DNA of 64,000 nucleotides, taken from assembly GCA_028622995.1 (NCBI GenBank), contig JAJQJQ010000063.1:620001-684000 (forward strand), given 5' to 3'. Under the pieces are notes generated by a model. The model saw only the letters and a program-made list of their open reading frames with translations. It was not told where the DNA came from and did not search any database. The stretch comes from Panagrolaimus kolymaensis. Its lineage: Eukaryota; Nematoda; Chromadorea; Rhabditida; Panagrolaimidae. Shown piece after piece: positions 1-10,766 of this stretch (position 1 is its first letter; the number at the start of each line of letters is the position of its first letter). The position numbers and the translations under genes are program-made.

Positions 1-68
1 TTTATAATATTTTTTGATGTCTTTAATCTTCTTTTTCCATTTTCGATTTATTCTCTCAACAAATTTAC

Positions 69-1722
69 CTTTTCAATCCACCATGAGTAACAAATAATTT
101 AGTTTTGGAATGTGAAAGAAGAGCCATTTGAGGAGCCCATTTAGTAAATTTCACGTGAGATTTAACATTTTTTGGATATTCTCCATTCCATGAAAATACT
201 ATTCTATATTCATCTAATTCATTTATAGCATCCACAAAAGCATTTACAGCATATTCGGGTGCTCCTTCCCATCGAATATTAGTTCCAAATGCAATGTAAA
301 TGGTTCCTTTACTTTTTGGGTCTTCAACAAAATCTTTCCATTCTTTTGATAAACTCGAATCTATGGATTTACTTGCACTTTCACAATGTGAACCAACCAG
401 AGCCAAATCAGCCGAAACTGAAAAAAGCTTTTAAATTCTGAACCTTACAACGAAAATCTTAAATCGTGGCAGGAATTAAAATACTTTTGGAGGACGATCG
501 AGATGATTCCAAAAAATTTTTTTTGACTTACTTGTTAAAATATTATCCAATCGATCAATATGTTCACCAAAAGTTAAATATGAATTTTGAAAAAAGCTAT
601 TTATATCCACTTTTGGAATATGAAATTTAATAAACCATGGCAAAATATTATTCATTAAAAAAACTTGTGAATAATTTTCAACAAAATTTATAAATCTTTG
701 AAAAAAATAGGTGGGTCGATAAATATCTTCATTGGATAACGGAATTGGAGTAAACATCGATGGAGTCGCAACATAATTTCGGCCTAAAATAAAAAAAATA
801 AAAAGTAGCTTTAACAAAAAATAATTACAAAATCTCAAAGAATGGAAAAAAAATTTTTGTTCATTATTATTAAAATATGTAAATTTGTCAAAAATAAATG
901 AAAAGGAAATTTTCTTTTTGTCGGCAAAAATAAAAAAAGTTCAACTAAAAATCAGCCTAATCTCAACTTACTCCAAGCTCCAACAGATTGATAATGATTT
1001 GTTTGACCTGACGAAGAATAAATGGCATATGGAATATTTCTAAATTTCTTTAACATCGTTGCTCCTGCAATTCCATGAAGAGCGAAAATTTCATCCACCA
1101 ATATTAAATCGTAATTTCCAGAAACTGCTTCAGCATACTAAGATCATGGTTTTAAAAGCCAGAATAAAAATGATCAAACGACTAACCTTATCTAAACTAA
1201 TTTCCAACAATTCATTATAATTTTTTTGAAACATATAAGTTACCAATGGAACTGTAAATCCATGACTTACAGTTTCCCAAGACATTTTAGCTACAAAGAA
1301 AAAATAATATTTTTTTCACTTTAGAATCCAAAACAGAATTTTTTTAATACTTACACATATCTTTATTATTTATGGCAGGTTTATTAATTATTGTTGTAAT
1401 GGTTGAAATATTATTTCCAAAATTTGCTGGTGGAGCATTTTCAACAAAAAATACAGTAATATTGTGGCCATCCGAGCCAAGTCTAAGCAATTCATATTTA
1501 TTACTTTTTTATTTTAGGATTAAAAATTTAAAAAGATAAAGAAAGTCGTTTTGAAGCTTAAAACTCCATAAAATAATAATAAAGACTTACTGTTGTAAAA
1601 AAGGTAAAAAACTATATAAATGCGATTTGGCTTGCAAAGGATAAAAAAGTAAAATATTTCCACCAAAGCCAAAATTAAATAATAAAAATAAACTTAAAAT
1701 CAATGACAAAAATTTTGCAATT
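69..1722 (-). CDS. UDP-glucuronosyltransferase (UGT), 3' end cut by window
   Basis: UGTs are ER membrane enzymes that transfer a sugar from a UDP-sugar to small lipophilic substrates. Six exons can be joined in phase on the minus strand: 1722-1591, 1482-1355, 1290-1187, 1137-972, 783-532 and 417-69. The fragment includes SDGHNITVFF near the N-terminus, a TFGEHIDRLDN segment, and the donor-binding region with KFTKWAPQMALLSH and FVTHGG. The coding sequence runs off the left edge after the exon that ends HGGLK; bases 1-68 are intron. Exon lengths and phases match the UGT gene at 6846-9102 (128, 104, 166 and 252 bases are identical; 349 versus 346), so the two are recent or structurally conserved paralogs. 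Oddity: the first visible exon follows an acceptor (TTTTTAG at about 1723-1729) and encodes a hydrophobic signal-like stretch, but I see no in-frame ATG in it, so a short 5' exon probably lies further upstream. Family call is firm; substrate unknown. Confidence 0.9.
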
Positions 1723-2439
1723 CTAAAAATAAATAATTCTTAATATTTTTATTAAAAGTTTAAGAAAATTTTATTAAGACTAAATATCTTTTCTGCAAAA
1801 TGTGAGAAAAAGAAAAAAAAAGAACCAACACCACAGACAATGATTTTTGACTAACTTGAAGATAAAAAAATCAGGTTTGCATTGAAAAAGATGACATTGC
1901 ATGTAGGGAGTTTGTAGTTTATTTATTTTAGGGAAAAAAGAAAAAGAAAAACAAAGAACTTTTTTTGAGGGAGGTCTCCTTCTTCAATTGTCAAATAAAT
2001 CAATAAAAATGGTTTAAATCATCCGAATTGCAGCACTTTGATTAAATTGTTTATAGTTTGTATCGTCTGCTTTTTTAGTTGGGTTTTTTAGTAAAAATTT
2101 TCGTGATACCATTGATTTACATTAAAATATGTAAAATAAATTTACTAGATGAACAAAATTTTTTTTGATAATAAAAAAATGACAGCAATTTTGCATTTTT
2201 AGAAGTAAAACAAAAAACAAAAGATAAATCTCTCAAATCCTTCGTTCGACCTTCTAAAAAAATGCTTCGAAGAAAAACCATGTTATTCCAACGAAGAAAA
2301 AAAAAGAGCTCACCAATCAATCATATTTTACACATATAAATATGTACCTTTAGGGAAAGCAATTATATTTTGATTTGCAGCCGCTGTCGAAAAAAATCGT
2401 CTCAGAGGGTCTGGATTAGATATATTTTTTTTTGCGATA

Positions 2440-3013
2440 CACTGAGAAAAATGTGTGACGTTATTGTACAATAAACATGAGACAAAAAATTTCGGTCACA
2501 AAAATTTTATTCACATTTATTTTTTTCACACAAATTTTTTTCACACCCAAAAAATTTCACAGATTTTTTGTCACATTATCCATTTGTCACACCTTTTAAA
2601 AAAGGTGTGACAAAAATAAATGTGACGACAAAAAATGTGACCAAAGATTACTGTAGCTGGTTGGCCCGATAAAAAAGTACTACCAAAAAAATTTTTTTTT
2701 CTTAGTTTTGGCTTATTTCGTTCATTCTTGAAAAAAAAATTTTTTGGTAGTATTTTTTTATCGGGCCAACCAGCTACAGTAATCTTTGGTCACATTTTTT
2801 GTCGTCACATTTAAATTTTTGTCACATTTAAAAAATGTCACATTAATTTTGTCACTTTATTTTTTTTTCACATTTATTTTTTTCACCTTTTTTTTGGTCA
2901 CATTAAAAAATTTTCACACAATTTTTGTCACATTCACACAGCCGTGACATTTCATGAAAGTGTGACGATATGTCACATTTCGATGAAATGTCACAATTCC
3001 ATTTTTCTCAGTG
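2440..3013. mobile_element. TA-flanked fold-back MITE (Tc1/mariner-type ends)
   Basis: A perfect 13-base terminal inverted repeat, CACTGAGAAAAAT at 2440-2452 and its complement at 3001-3013, is flanked on both sides by TA (2438-2439 and 3014-3015). This is the target duplication used by Tc1/mariner elements. The roughly 570-base interior has no open reading frame. It is filled with TCACA/TGTGA-type inverted repeats and a long central hairpin. This is the architecture of a non-autonomous fold-back MITE that would be moved by a transposase encoded elsewhere. It lies between a UGT gene and an LRR gene. Confidence 0.85.
2618..2812. repeat. Long perfect inverted repeat inside the MITE
   Basis: The arm at about 2618-2676 is the exact reverse complement of about 2754-2812 (about 59 bases, containing the GTAGCTGGTTGGCCCGAT core). 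The pairing continues inward with one mismatch to an A/T-rich loop. Smaller hairpins lie beside it: 2587-2610 (TCACACCTTTT with its complement) and 2944-2955 with 2983-2994 (GTGACATTTCAT and its complement). Transcription through this region would give an almost perfect double-stranded RNA. Confidence 0.9.
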
Positions 3014-3185
3014 TAGCCATCTTAATGGATTTTTTTATGTTTCAGTGGCATGGAAAAAGGCGAGTCAAAATTTTTTGTTGTCTTTATTAGTTAAAATTTC
3101 TGTCTAAAATTTTAAGATTAATGAAGTTTGTTTGTTTCTTGTAAATTTGTAATAATTTTTTTAAATTAAAACAACTATTTTTAGG

Positions 3186-6100
3186 ATGAAGCCGCCGCCG
3201 CATCAAAATATCGGTGAAATATTTCTTCTTTTCTTCACTTTATTTTCTTTGGTACTAAAGTGCCTTTGTTGCGAATATGGAATCCCCTCTCCACCACGTC
3301 CAATAAATCGATTTACATCTCCAGAAGTCGTCGTCGAAGTTGAACCATTTTTACCTTTTGAAGAAAAAGATTTTAAAACAGCTGAATTTTCTTTTCAGAG
3401 CATTAAAAGTTTAAAAAAGGTATGATAATTATTTTTCATGGATACTTAATTTCAAAAAACTAAACTCTATTTTTATTTTTCCTGCAGTTTTTATTTAAAA
3501 AATTTTTATTTTTTTAGTGTCAAATTTTGCCGGGAAAGGAATATACGATTAAAGAATTAGATTATAGTTTCAATGAAATTCAAACAATCGAAAATGGAAC
3601 TTTCGATCCATTTATTTCAATCAAAAAAATTAATTTAAAAAATAATGAACTCACTAAAATTCATGAAGGAATTTTAACGGAAAAACTTGGAGAAAAGTTG
3701 GAAGAATTAAATTTGAGCGAAAATAATTTAAAATTACTTTCATGGACGACATTCAAAAACATGAAGAATTTAACTTTGCTGAATTTGCGTGCAAATAAAA
3801 ATATTAATTTATTTGAAAATGGGAATGGCACAAAAATTTCTATATTTCATGAAAATTTATCAAATTTAAAGTTTTTGGATTTGGCTCATTGTGAAATTTC
3901 TAAACTAGAAGATAATGTTTTTACAAATTTGAGGTTAGTTACTTTCAAAATTTTTAATGAAAAAATTTTTTATCCTTCCAGACCTGAAAAAATTATTTTT
4001 TTCCCTTCAAGACTAAAGAAATTTTTTAGTCCCCATTTTTTTTTGTAATTTTTCATATTTTTTAGGGGCTTGGAAGAACTATATCTATATGAAAATCCCC
4101 TAACTTCCATTCCAAAAGCTATTAAAGTTTTATCAAATTTATTGCATTTTGATATGAGTCACACCCGAATCACGGCTCTCAATGATTGCGATTTTTGTAA
4201 TTTACCAAAATTGAAAAAAGTTAATTTTAATTATTGCATTCGATTAACTTATCTCCACGAAAATGCTTTTGGCGCCATCACCCAAAAAAGCAATCTTTCG
4301 CCAATAGAAAAATTTTCAATTCAAGGCAGTGAAATTTCAATTTTACCTGAAAAATTATTAAATTGGAAAAACGTTCAACAAATTTTAATTCATGGAAATC
4401 CATTTATTTGTAATTGTTCCATGGCTTGGTTAATTAATGATTATAAAGTCAAAAAGCCGATTTACACCAATAAATTAAAAGGTCATTGGACTGGCACTCA
4501 ATTAGCTGATATTTTGCAGTGTCGAAATCCATTTGAATTAAAAGGAATTAAATTTAAAGATTTACCAAAAGATTTTTGTAAAAATGATTCGATTTTGGAT
4601 GATAAATTTGGCAATGATAGAATTTTGGTTTGCGGCGACGAGGTTGATGATGAAACTGAAGGTAATATTTTTTTTAGAAAACAATTTTAAACAAAAAATG
4701 TTTTTTTAAGAAATCGATTGCACTTGCTCCAAAAATTCAGTCATCTGCAAAGGAACTTACGCTAATGTGGATCAAACAAATATTGAAATTCTTAACGATG
4801 GGTTTATTGTAAAAAGTGCAAAATTTTCAAATAATTCCATTTCAAGTTTAAAAAAAGTAAGTTTTTTTTGAAACTAAATTATTTGCTAGGTTTAAAGAGA
4901 AATTTACTTGCAAAAAATATGCGTGAATTTTTATTTTCCATCCGAAACCATTATTTTTTTTAATAAAAAACCGCAAAATTTTAGGGAAAGATTTTGCAAG
5001 GACATGAAAGTCAAATAATCAGACTTGAATTTGAATATAATGCAATCAATTTTATTGAAAATGGAACTTTTAATAATTTTACTTCCCTCCAAGAATTATC
5101 GTTTCATGAATGTTCATTAACAAATTTAACAAATGGAATTATTAACGAGAAATTTGGTTCAAATTTAACTATTTTAACTTTAAGACGAAATCAAATTAAA
5201 AATACTTCTGATATTCCATTAAAATATTTACCAAATTTAAAAGTTCTTTCACTTACGTTTAATAAAAATTTGGCAGTGAGTAAATTTCCAAAAGAATTAT
5301 CAAATTTGGAAGAATTGCATTTGGCTGATTGTGGAATCCAAGATTTTGATGATAATGTTTTTGTTAATCTAAGGTATGTTTTTTAATTTAAAAAATGAAT
5401 GGGTATCGCAACGAAAATACATACACATAAAAAATATATTTTCGTTTTAAAACTAAATTTTTTTTTCAATTTTGGTGTTACTTTTAAATTTTAATGGGTA
5501 ATAAGCAAGCGAGTATCTCTGCGTCAAATGATTTCGAAGTACTTTTGTTGATAGAATTTAATTTTTTTCAGAAATTTAAAAGTATTAAATTTGGTAACAA
5601 ATTTACTTTTATCGCTTCCAAAAGCCATTCATTCATTAACGAATTTAAAACATTTATATGCTGATTATAATCCATTAACCGAATTGTCAAAAAATACTTT
5701 TGACGGAAATCCAAATCTTGAAATTATTTCTCTTGGTTATGCCGAACTTCAAATTATCGATGATTGTGTTTTTTGTGGTCTTAAAAATTTAACCGAATTA
5801 TATCTTTATAATAATTCAAAATTATTTTATATTCATGAAAATGCTTTTGGCTCTATCAACACCGGAGAAGCTCCAAGTTTAGATAAATTTTATATTCAAA
5901 ATTGCAATCTTTCATTTTTGCCTGAAAAATTATTAAATTGGAAAAACACTCAAAATATTCGAATTGAAGATAATCCATTTATTTGTGATTGTTCCATCTC
6001 TTGGTTAATTAATGATCTCAATGAAAAAATTTCGATGCATCATTATTTTTTTTATGAATCACCAAAATGTCAAAATCCTTTAAATTTAAGAAATGTTACA

Positions 6101-6358
6101 TTTTTCGATATTCCGAAACCCTTTGTTTGCTCCAATCAAACATTGGAAGAAAATTTATCGCTAATTCAATCAAGAAAACATTGGAAATTGATTTTTGGAG
6201 GGTTTCTCTTTTTTTCGTTGGCTGTCATTCTCACAACTGGAGTTGTTACTTTTGCGTATCGAAGTTATTGGACGAAAAAATCAAGTCAAAATCAAATAAG
6301 AGATGATGAAGATAAACTTGAAGAAGATTTTGATACAAATAATACTAATTTTGATTAA
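3186..6358 (+). CDS. Leucine-rich-repeat type I transmembrane protein with duplicated ectodomain
   Basis: The six-exon model (3186-3419, 3518-3933, 4066-4661, 4711-4856, 4985-5373, 5572-6358) joins in phase to about 855 residues. It starts with a signal peptide, followed by a first LRR array that closes with a Cys-capped LRRCT (NPFICNCSMAWL, about residue 250). A new N-terminal cap (DCTCSKNSVIC) then opens a second LRR array with its own LRRCT (NPFICDCSISWL), one membrane span at about 797-823 and a short acidic cytoplasmic tail. The two halves match closely (LLNWKNVQQILI versus LLNWKNTQNIRI), which points to an internal duplication. Extracellular LRR proteins of this kind usually act in adhesion or ligand binding; the ligand is unknown. 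TTTTTAG directly precedes GATG at the start, a candidate trans-splice acceptor. Introns carry no other genes. AATAAA-type signals follow the stop. Confidence 0.9.
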
Positions 6359-6845
6359 TTATTTTTATATAATTTTAAACTAAATCCTTTTAAAAAATTT
6401 GTTTAAAAAAAATGAAGTTTCATTTCTTTTTTTGCATCATAATTCTTTGCTTCTTTTTTTATTTTTAATAAATTGAATTAATTTTTAAATGCATCAATCA
6501 GGAAGGCTGAAATAAAAAAAGAAAAAAAGTAACATTCTCACGTGCAATTAGCTCTTGAACTCATTTTCAATCATGCACAAAAAATTTTGTAACCTTTGTG
6601 TGTAGTTGCCTCTAAGTTTAAATCAATGACTCGCCTTTTTGTGCATCGAAAAGAAGAAGAAGAAAAAAATGCAAAGAAGTGGAAACAAAAAAAAGCAAAA
6701 ATCAAAAAAGAAAGGAAAAGTTTTTATTTTTGCACCACCATCATCGACAGCGTCGGTTATGTCTATCAAACCTTTTTTGTTTGTTTATTGTTGTTGCAAA
6801 GATCAATAAATAGTCAATTTTACAATAAAAATTTAACTTTAAAAG

Positions 6846-9102
6846 ATGTTATTAAAATTAAATTTTATTTTTTCATTATTTTTATTTATTGATTTAACAT
6901 TCGCTGGAAATATTTTATTATATACTTGTCCATATGGAAAAACACATTTATTAAGTTTTTTACCTTTATTGCAACAGTGAGTCTTTTTCATGGTTCCATC
7001 CAAAAAAAATTATTATAACAAAAAAGGTTTAATAAAAATAAAACAAATAATCGACTTACTTTTAACCAGAAAAACGATATATAATTTTTATTTAGAAACT
7101 TGCTTCGAAAAATTTTTAGAATTTAAATTTCTGGTCAAACCTTAAATAATTAGCGAATTTGAAGAAAAAAAAATCTAGTTTTACAAAAACAGAAATTATT
7201 TTTTTTAGATTATCCAAAGACGGTCATAATGTAACTGTATATTACATAGATCAAACACCCCCACCAAATTTGGGATATAATATTTCCATTATTGAAACCA
7301 TTATTCCAAGGGATGATAGTAATGTAAAAGAATTTAGTGAGTTTTACTCTCACTAAAAAAATATTTTTCATTGGTAAATTTTTTAGTGGCAATGTTATGG
7401 ACTAAAACGGGCCATGGATTTTTGGTCCCTTTTATTTATTATATTCAAAGACAAGGATATCATGAACTTTTAACTAAAAGTAATGAAAGTGTAAGTTTTT
7501 TTCTAAAAGTTTTATTTTGTTTTTTTTTTGGTTAATTTTTAGTATTTTGAAACTATTTCACGCGATTTTGATTTAATTATCATTGATGAATTATTTACTT
7601 TGCATGGAGTTGGAGCGGCCGATTTAATTAAACAACGAAAAAATATTCCATATATTATTTATTCTCCCACTCTTCAAAGTTATTGGTATCAATCTATGAT
7701 AGCTTTAAGTAAGAATTTTTTCATAGTGAAAATTTTCGGTTTTTTTAATTCTCACAAAAATATTTGTGCTGAAAAGTTTTTTTAGTTTCGAAAACGAATA
7801 TTTTTTTAACATAGTTATTTATTTATTTTTTTTAGGCCGAAATTATGTTACTTCTGATTCATTATTTACTGTTTTGCCATCAGAGAAAACTGATTATTAC
7901 AAACCCACAAAATTCCTTGATCGACTTATAAGCTTTTTTGAAATTTTTACAGAAATATTTTTTATGAATTTTTTTGTGGTTCCAACTACTCCATTTTTCT
8001 TTCCGGGAATTAGTATGAAAAGATTTTTTCAAGAAGCTCATTATTCATTTGGTGAACATATTGATAAACTTGGAAATCCAGTGACAGGTATAATAAATTA
8101 TCATATTTAATTAATTATTAATTTTCGCTTTGAGATATAAAACTTTTAAGTTTGCGGTGAAACACGAAAAATAAATTAATTTTTTTTAGTTTCCAACGAT
8201 TTAATGCTTGTTGAATCAAATTGTCGAAGTGCGAGCAAAGTTATTAATGGTACTTTACCCGAAGAATGGAAAACTTTTATTGAAGACCCAACAAGCAAAG
8301 GAACAATATATATTTCATTTGGAAGTGCAGTATTTTGGGATTATGCTCCTGAACATATTAGAAATGCATTTATTGGAGCAGTAAATGAATTAAAGGATTA
8401 TCGAATAATTTTTTCATGGACCGGAAATTTTCCTAAAACTAATCCACACGTAAAATTTACTAAATGGGCTCCACAAGCCGCACTTCTTTCACATCCCAAA
8501 ACAAAAGTTTTTGTTACTCATGGCGGATTGAAAAGGTAATTTATTTTGGGAGATGCATCGAGAAAAGAAATTTCTGCATAAGATTTTGTGTAATAACTTT
8601 AAGTTTGTTTTTATTTCAGTTTGAAAGAATCACTTTGCGCTGAAATTCCAATCGTTGTCATGCCTTTGTTGGCCGAGCAAGCTTATAACGCAAAAAATTG
8701 TTTGAAACTTGGAATTGGGCTTGTCTTAAGCAAATATGAAATAAGTCAACAAAAAATTGTTAATAATATTCTTGAAGTTATTTTTTTTTTCAATTTCTCC
8801 AATCCAATCAAAATATTTATTTTTTATTATTGTTTTAGGTTGCCACGGACAAACAATATTTAAAACAAGTTCAAAAACTCAAAAAAATTTATCTCGATCG
8901 ACCCATGGATTCCATTGAATATGGAAGCTTTCAAATTTCTAAACTTCTTCGAGAACGAAAAAAGTTTGGAGAATTTACATATGATTCAGCTCATGATAGC
9001 TTTTTTCGAAGAAAGGGAAGATTAATGAATAATTTAGAATTTTATGGTTTTGATATAATTTTTGGCGTTTTTGGATTGATTTATTTTTTAGCTGCGAAAT
9101 AA
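6846..9102 (+). CDS. UDP-glucuronosyltransferase (complete)
   Basis: Eight exons join in phase: 6846-6976, 7209-7336, 7387-7490, 7543-7708, 7836-8087, 8190-8535, 8620-8776 and 8839-9102, giving about 515 residues, the usual UGT length. A signal peptide is followed by NILLYTCPYGKTHLLSF and SKDGHNVTVYY, typical of the acceptor-binding half. The donor-binding half has FTKWAPQAALLSHP and FVTHGGLKSLKES with the HGG signature at about 371-373, then PIVVMPLLAEQ. The C-terminal hydrophobic span (FDIIFGVFGLIYFLA) anchors the enzyme with its body in the ER lumen. Predicted role is glycosylation of lipophilic xenobiotics or endogenous compounds. It is a paralog of the UGT at the left edge, with identical intron phases, and the LRR gene sits between them. 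It begins 487 bases after the LRR stop. A polyadenylation signal follows at 9124-9129. Confidence 0.95.
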
Positions 9103-9123
9103 TGATTTTGTAAAAAATATTAG

Positions 9124-9129
9124 AATAAA
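9124..9129 (+). terminator. Polyadenylation signal AATAAA of the UGT gene
   Basis: A canonical AATAAA begins 22 bases after the UGT stop codon, followed by A/T-rich sequence. Confidence 0.6.
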
Positions 9130-9478
9130 GATTGTTAAAAAAAATTTACTTTCATTAATTTAAGAAAATTTGTCAGATAAAAGCCATTTTTAATTTCTGT
9201 GCTAAGTTTCTTATTCTGTAAACTCGAGTGAAATTTTGTTTGCATCAAAAATACTTACATTTTTTCATTTAAAAAAAAGGTTTATATGGCTATTTATTAA
9301 TTTTCTTTAAGGCATAATTTCTACAACATTAATTTCTCACCAAATTTTTACAATAATATGTAAGTAATATAAAATAAACAAAAATTCCATTATTTACAAA
9401 CAAACAAAAAAGAAATAAATTTTTTTGTTTTTTTTGAAGGAACTTTGCCTATTATTTAAAAAAAAATGTCGTCAGTTA

Positions 9479-10766
9479 TTAAGCTTTGAACAAAGAACGA
9501 CGAGCCCGACGTCTCATATATTTGTGACGAAGGCAACATTGTTGTTGAGCGCATTGAACATAACCAGTTTGGCATTGGCAGTTATTAGCAGCGCATGAGG
9601 TGGTTGCGGGCATATTTTGTTGAGCACATTGGGGAGTGCATGAAGGTTGACATTGGCTGGGGCATTGAATCTGGAAATTTTACTTATGGATTATTTGTTT
9701 TTGGAAAAGTTAATAATAGCCTACTTGAATGTTAATAGTCAATGGTTGAGAAGTAGAGGTTGCGGGTTGTTGTTGTTGACAGCAAGGATTTTGTTGAACT
9801 GGAGTGCATACACAAGCAGGTTGTTGTGGTTGTTGCTGTTGTTGGCAGCATGGATCTTGTTGGACGGGAGTGCACACACATTGTGGCTGTTGTTGTTGCT
9901 GCTGGCAGCAGGGATCTTGTTGAACAGGGGTACATGTGCATTGGGGTTGAGCTTGTTGTTGTTGACAACATGGGTCTTGCTGAACTGGGGTACAAACACA
10001 TTGGGGTTGTTGTTGTTGAACTTGATTACAACAAGGATCTTGTTGAGCTTGAGTGCAAGTGCATGAAGATTGTTGTGGTTGTTGTTGTTGGCAACAAGGA
10101 TCTTGTTTGACAGGTGTGCAAACGCATTGAGGCTGTTGTTGTTGCTGACAGCATGGGTCTTGTTGAACAGGAGTACAGGTGCATGAAGGTAGAGCTTGTT
10201 GTTGAACTTGATTACAGCAAGGATCTTGTTGAACAGGAGTACAGGTGCATGAAGGTTGAGCTTGTTGTTGAACTTGATTACAGCAAGGATCTTGTTGTAC
10301 GGGAGTACAGACACATTGGGGTTGTTGTTGCTGTTGTTGTTGGCAACAGGGATCTTGCTGAACTGGAGTGCAAGTGCATGAAGATTGTTGTGGTTGTTGC
10401 TGTTGTTGACAACAAGGGTCTTGTTGAGCCTGGGTACAAGAGCATTGGGAGGATTGTTGGGGTTGGGGTTGGATTTGAGCTGTCTAAAATTCAAAGGCAT
10501 ATAAACAAGGCTTTTAATAACAAGAAATTGGAATTAAAAAAAAACAACAAAATTAATACTAAAATAATAAATTGCTTACAATTTGATAGCAGCATACATT
10601 CCCACAAACTCCAGAACTTCCACAATTTTGTCTTGTTGCACGGCTTATAGAAGCCTATAAAAAATAATCCAATAATTAATTCGTAGAGATACATAAATTT
10701 AAGTAAACTTACAGCATCGATTGTGCTAAGAAAAAATAAAGAAGAAATTAAAATAATTCGATTCAT
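9479..10766 (-). CDS. Secreted Q/Cys tandem-repeat protein (PQN/ABU-like matrix protein)
   Basis: Four exons, all split at phase 0 (10766-10713, 10654-10580, 10483-9725, 9670-9479), give about 359 residues. Exon 1 is a clean signal peptide. Exon 2 carries RATRQ (cleavage-type site before Q27) and VCCYQ. Exon 3 encodes eleven units of about 20-22 residues of the form QQDPCC-(Q)n-P-x-C-x-C-T-P-V. The last exon encodes a Cys-rich C-terminal module with CQCQTGYVQC, CCLRHKYM and a basic RRRARR tail. The correct frame has no long ATG-initiated reading frame, while CAA/TTG repeats create long false frames on both strands, so automatic callers are likely to miss it. Low-complexity Q plus paired Cys suggests a disulfide- or transglutaminase-crosslinked extracellular matrix, cuticle or lining protein, as for nematode PQN/ABU proteins. 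Function is inferred from composition only. Confidence 0.8.
9775..10435 (-). repeat. Eleven tandem ~60-66 base coding repeats (DPCC units)
   Basis: The core spelling GG[A/G]TCTTG (coding DPCC on the minus strand) recurs near 9783 (as the NPCC variant), 9850, 9909, 9970, 10031, 10096, 10153, 10216, 10282, 10348 and 10415. Two neighbouring units (around 10165-10290) are almost identical over their whole length, a sign of recent unequal exchange or slippage. Confidence 0.9.

Noticed and set aside
6596..6892. 98-residue plus-strand frame before the second UGT gene
   Set aside because: K/F-rich with no motif, and it overlaps the true UGT start at 6846 in another frame.
9647..10650. Long L-, V- and N-rich frames on both strands over the repeat region
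   Set aside because: They are other-frame shadows of the CAA-rich coding repeat. Only the frame giving QQDPCC has proper splice sites, a signal peptide and conserved Cys spacing.
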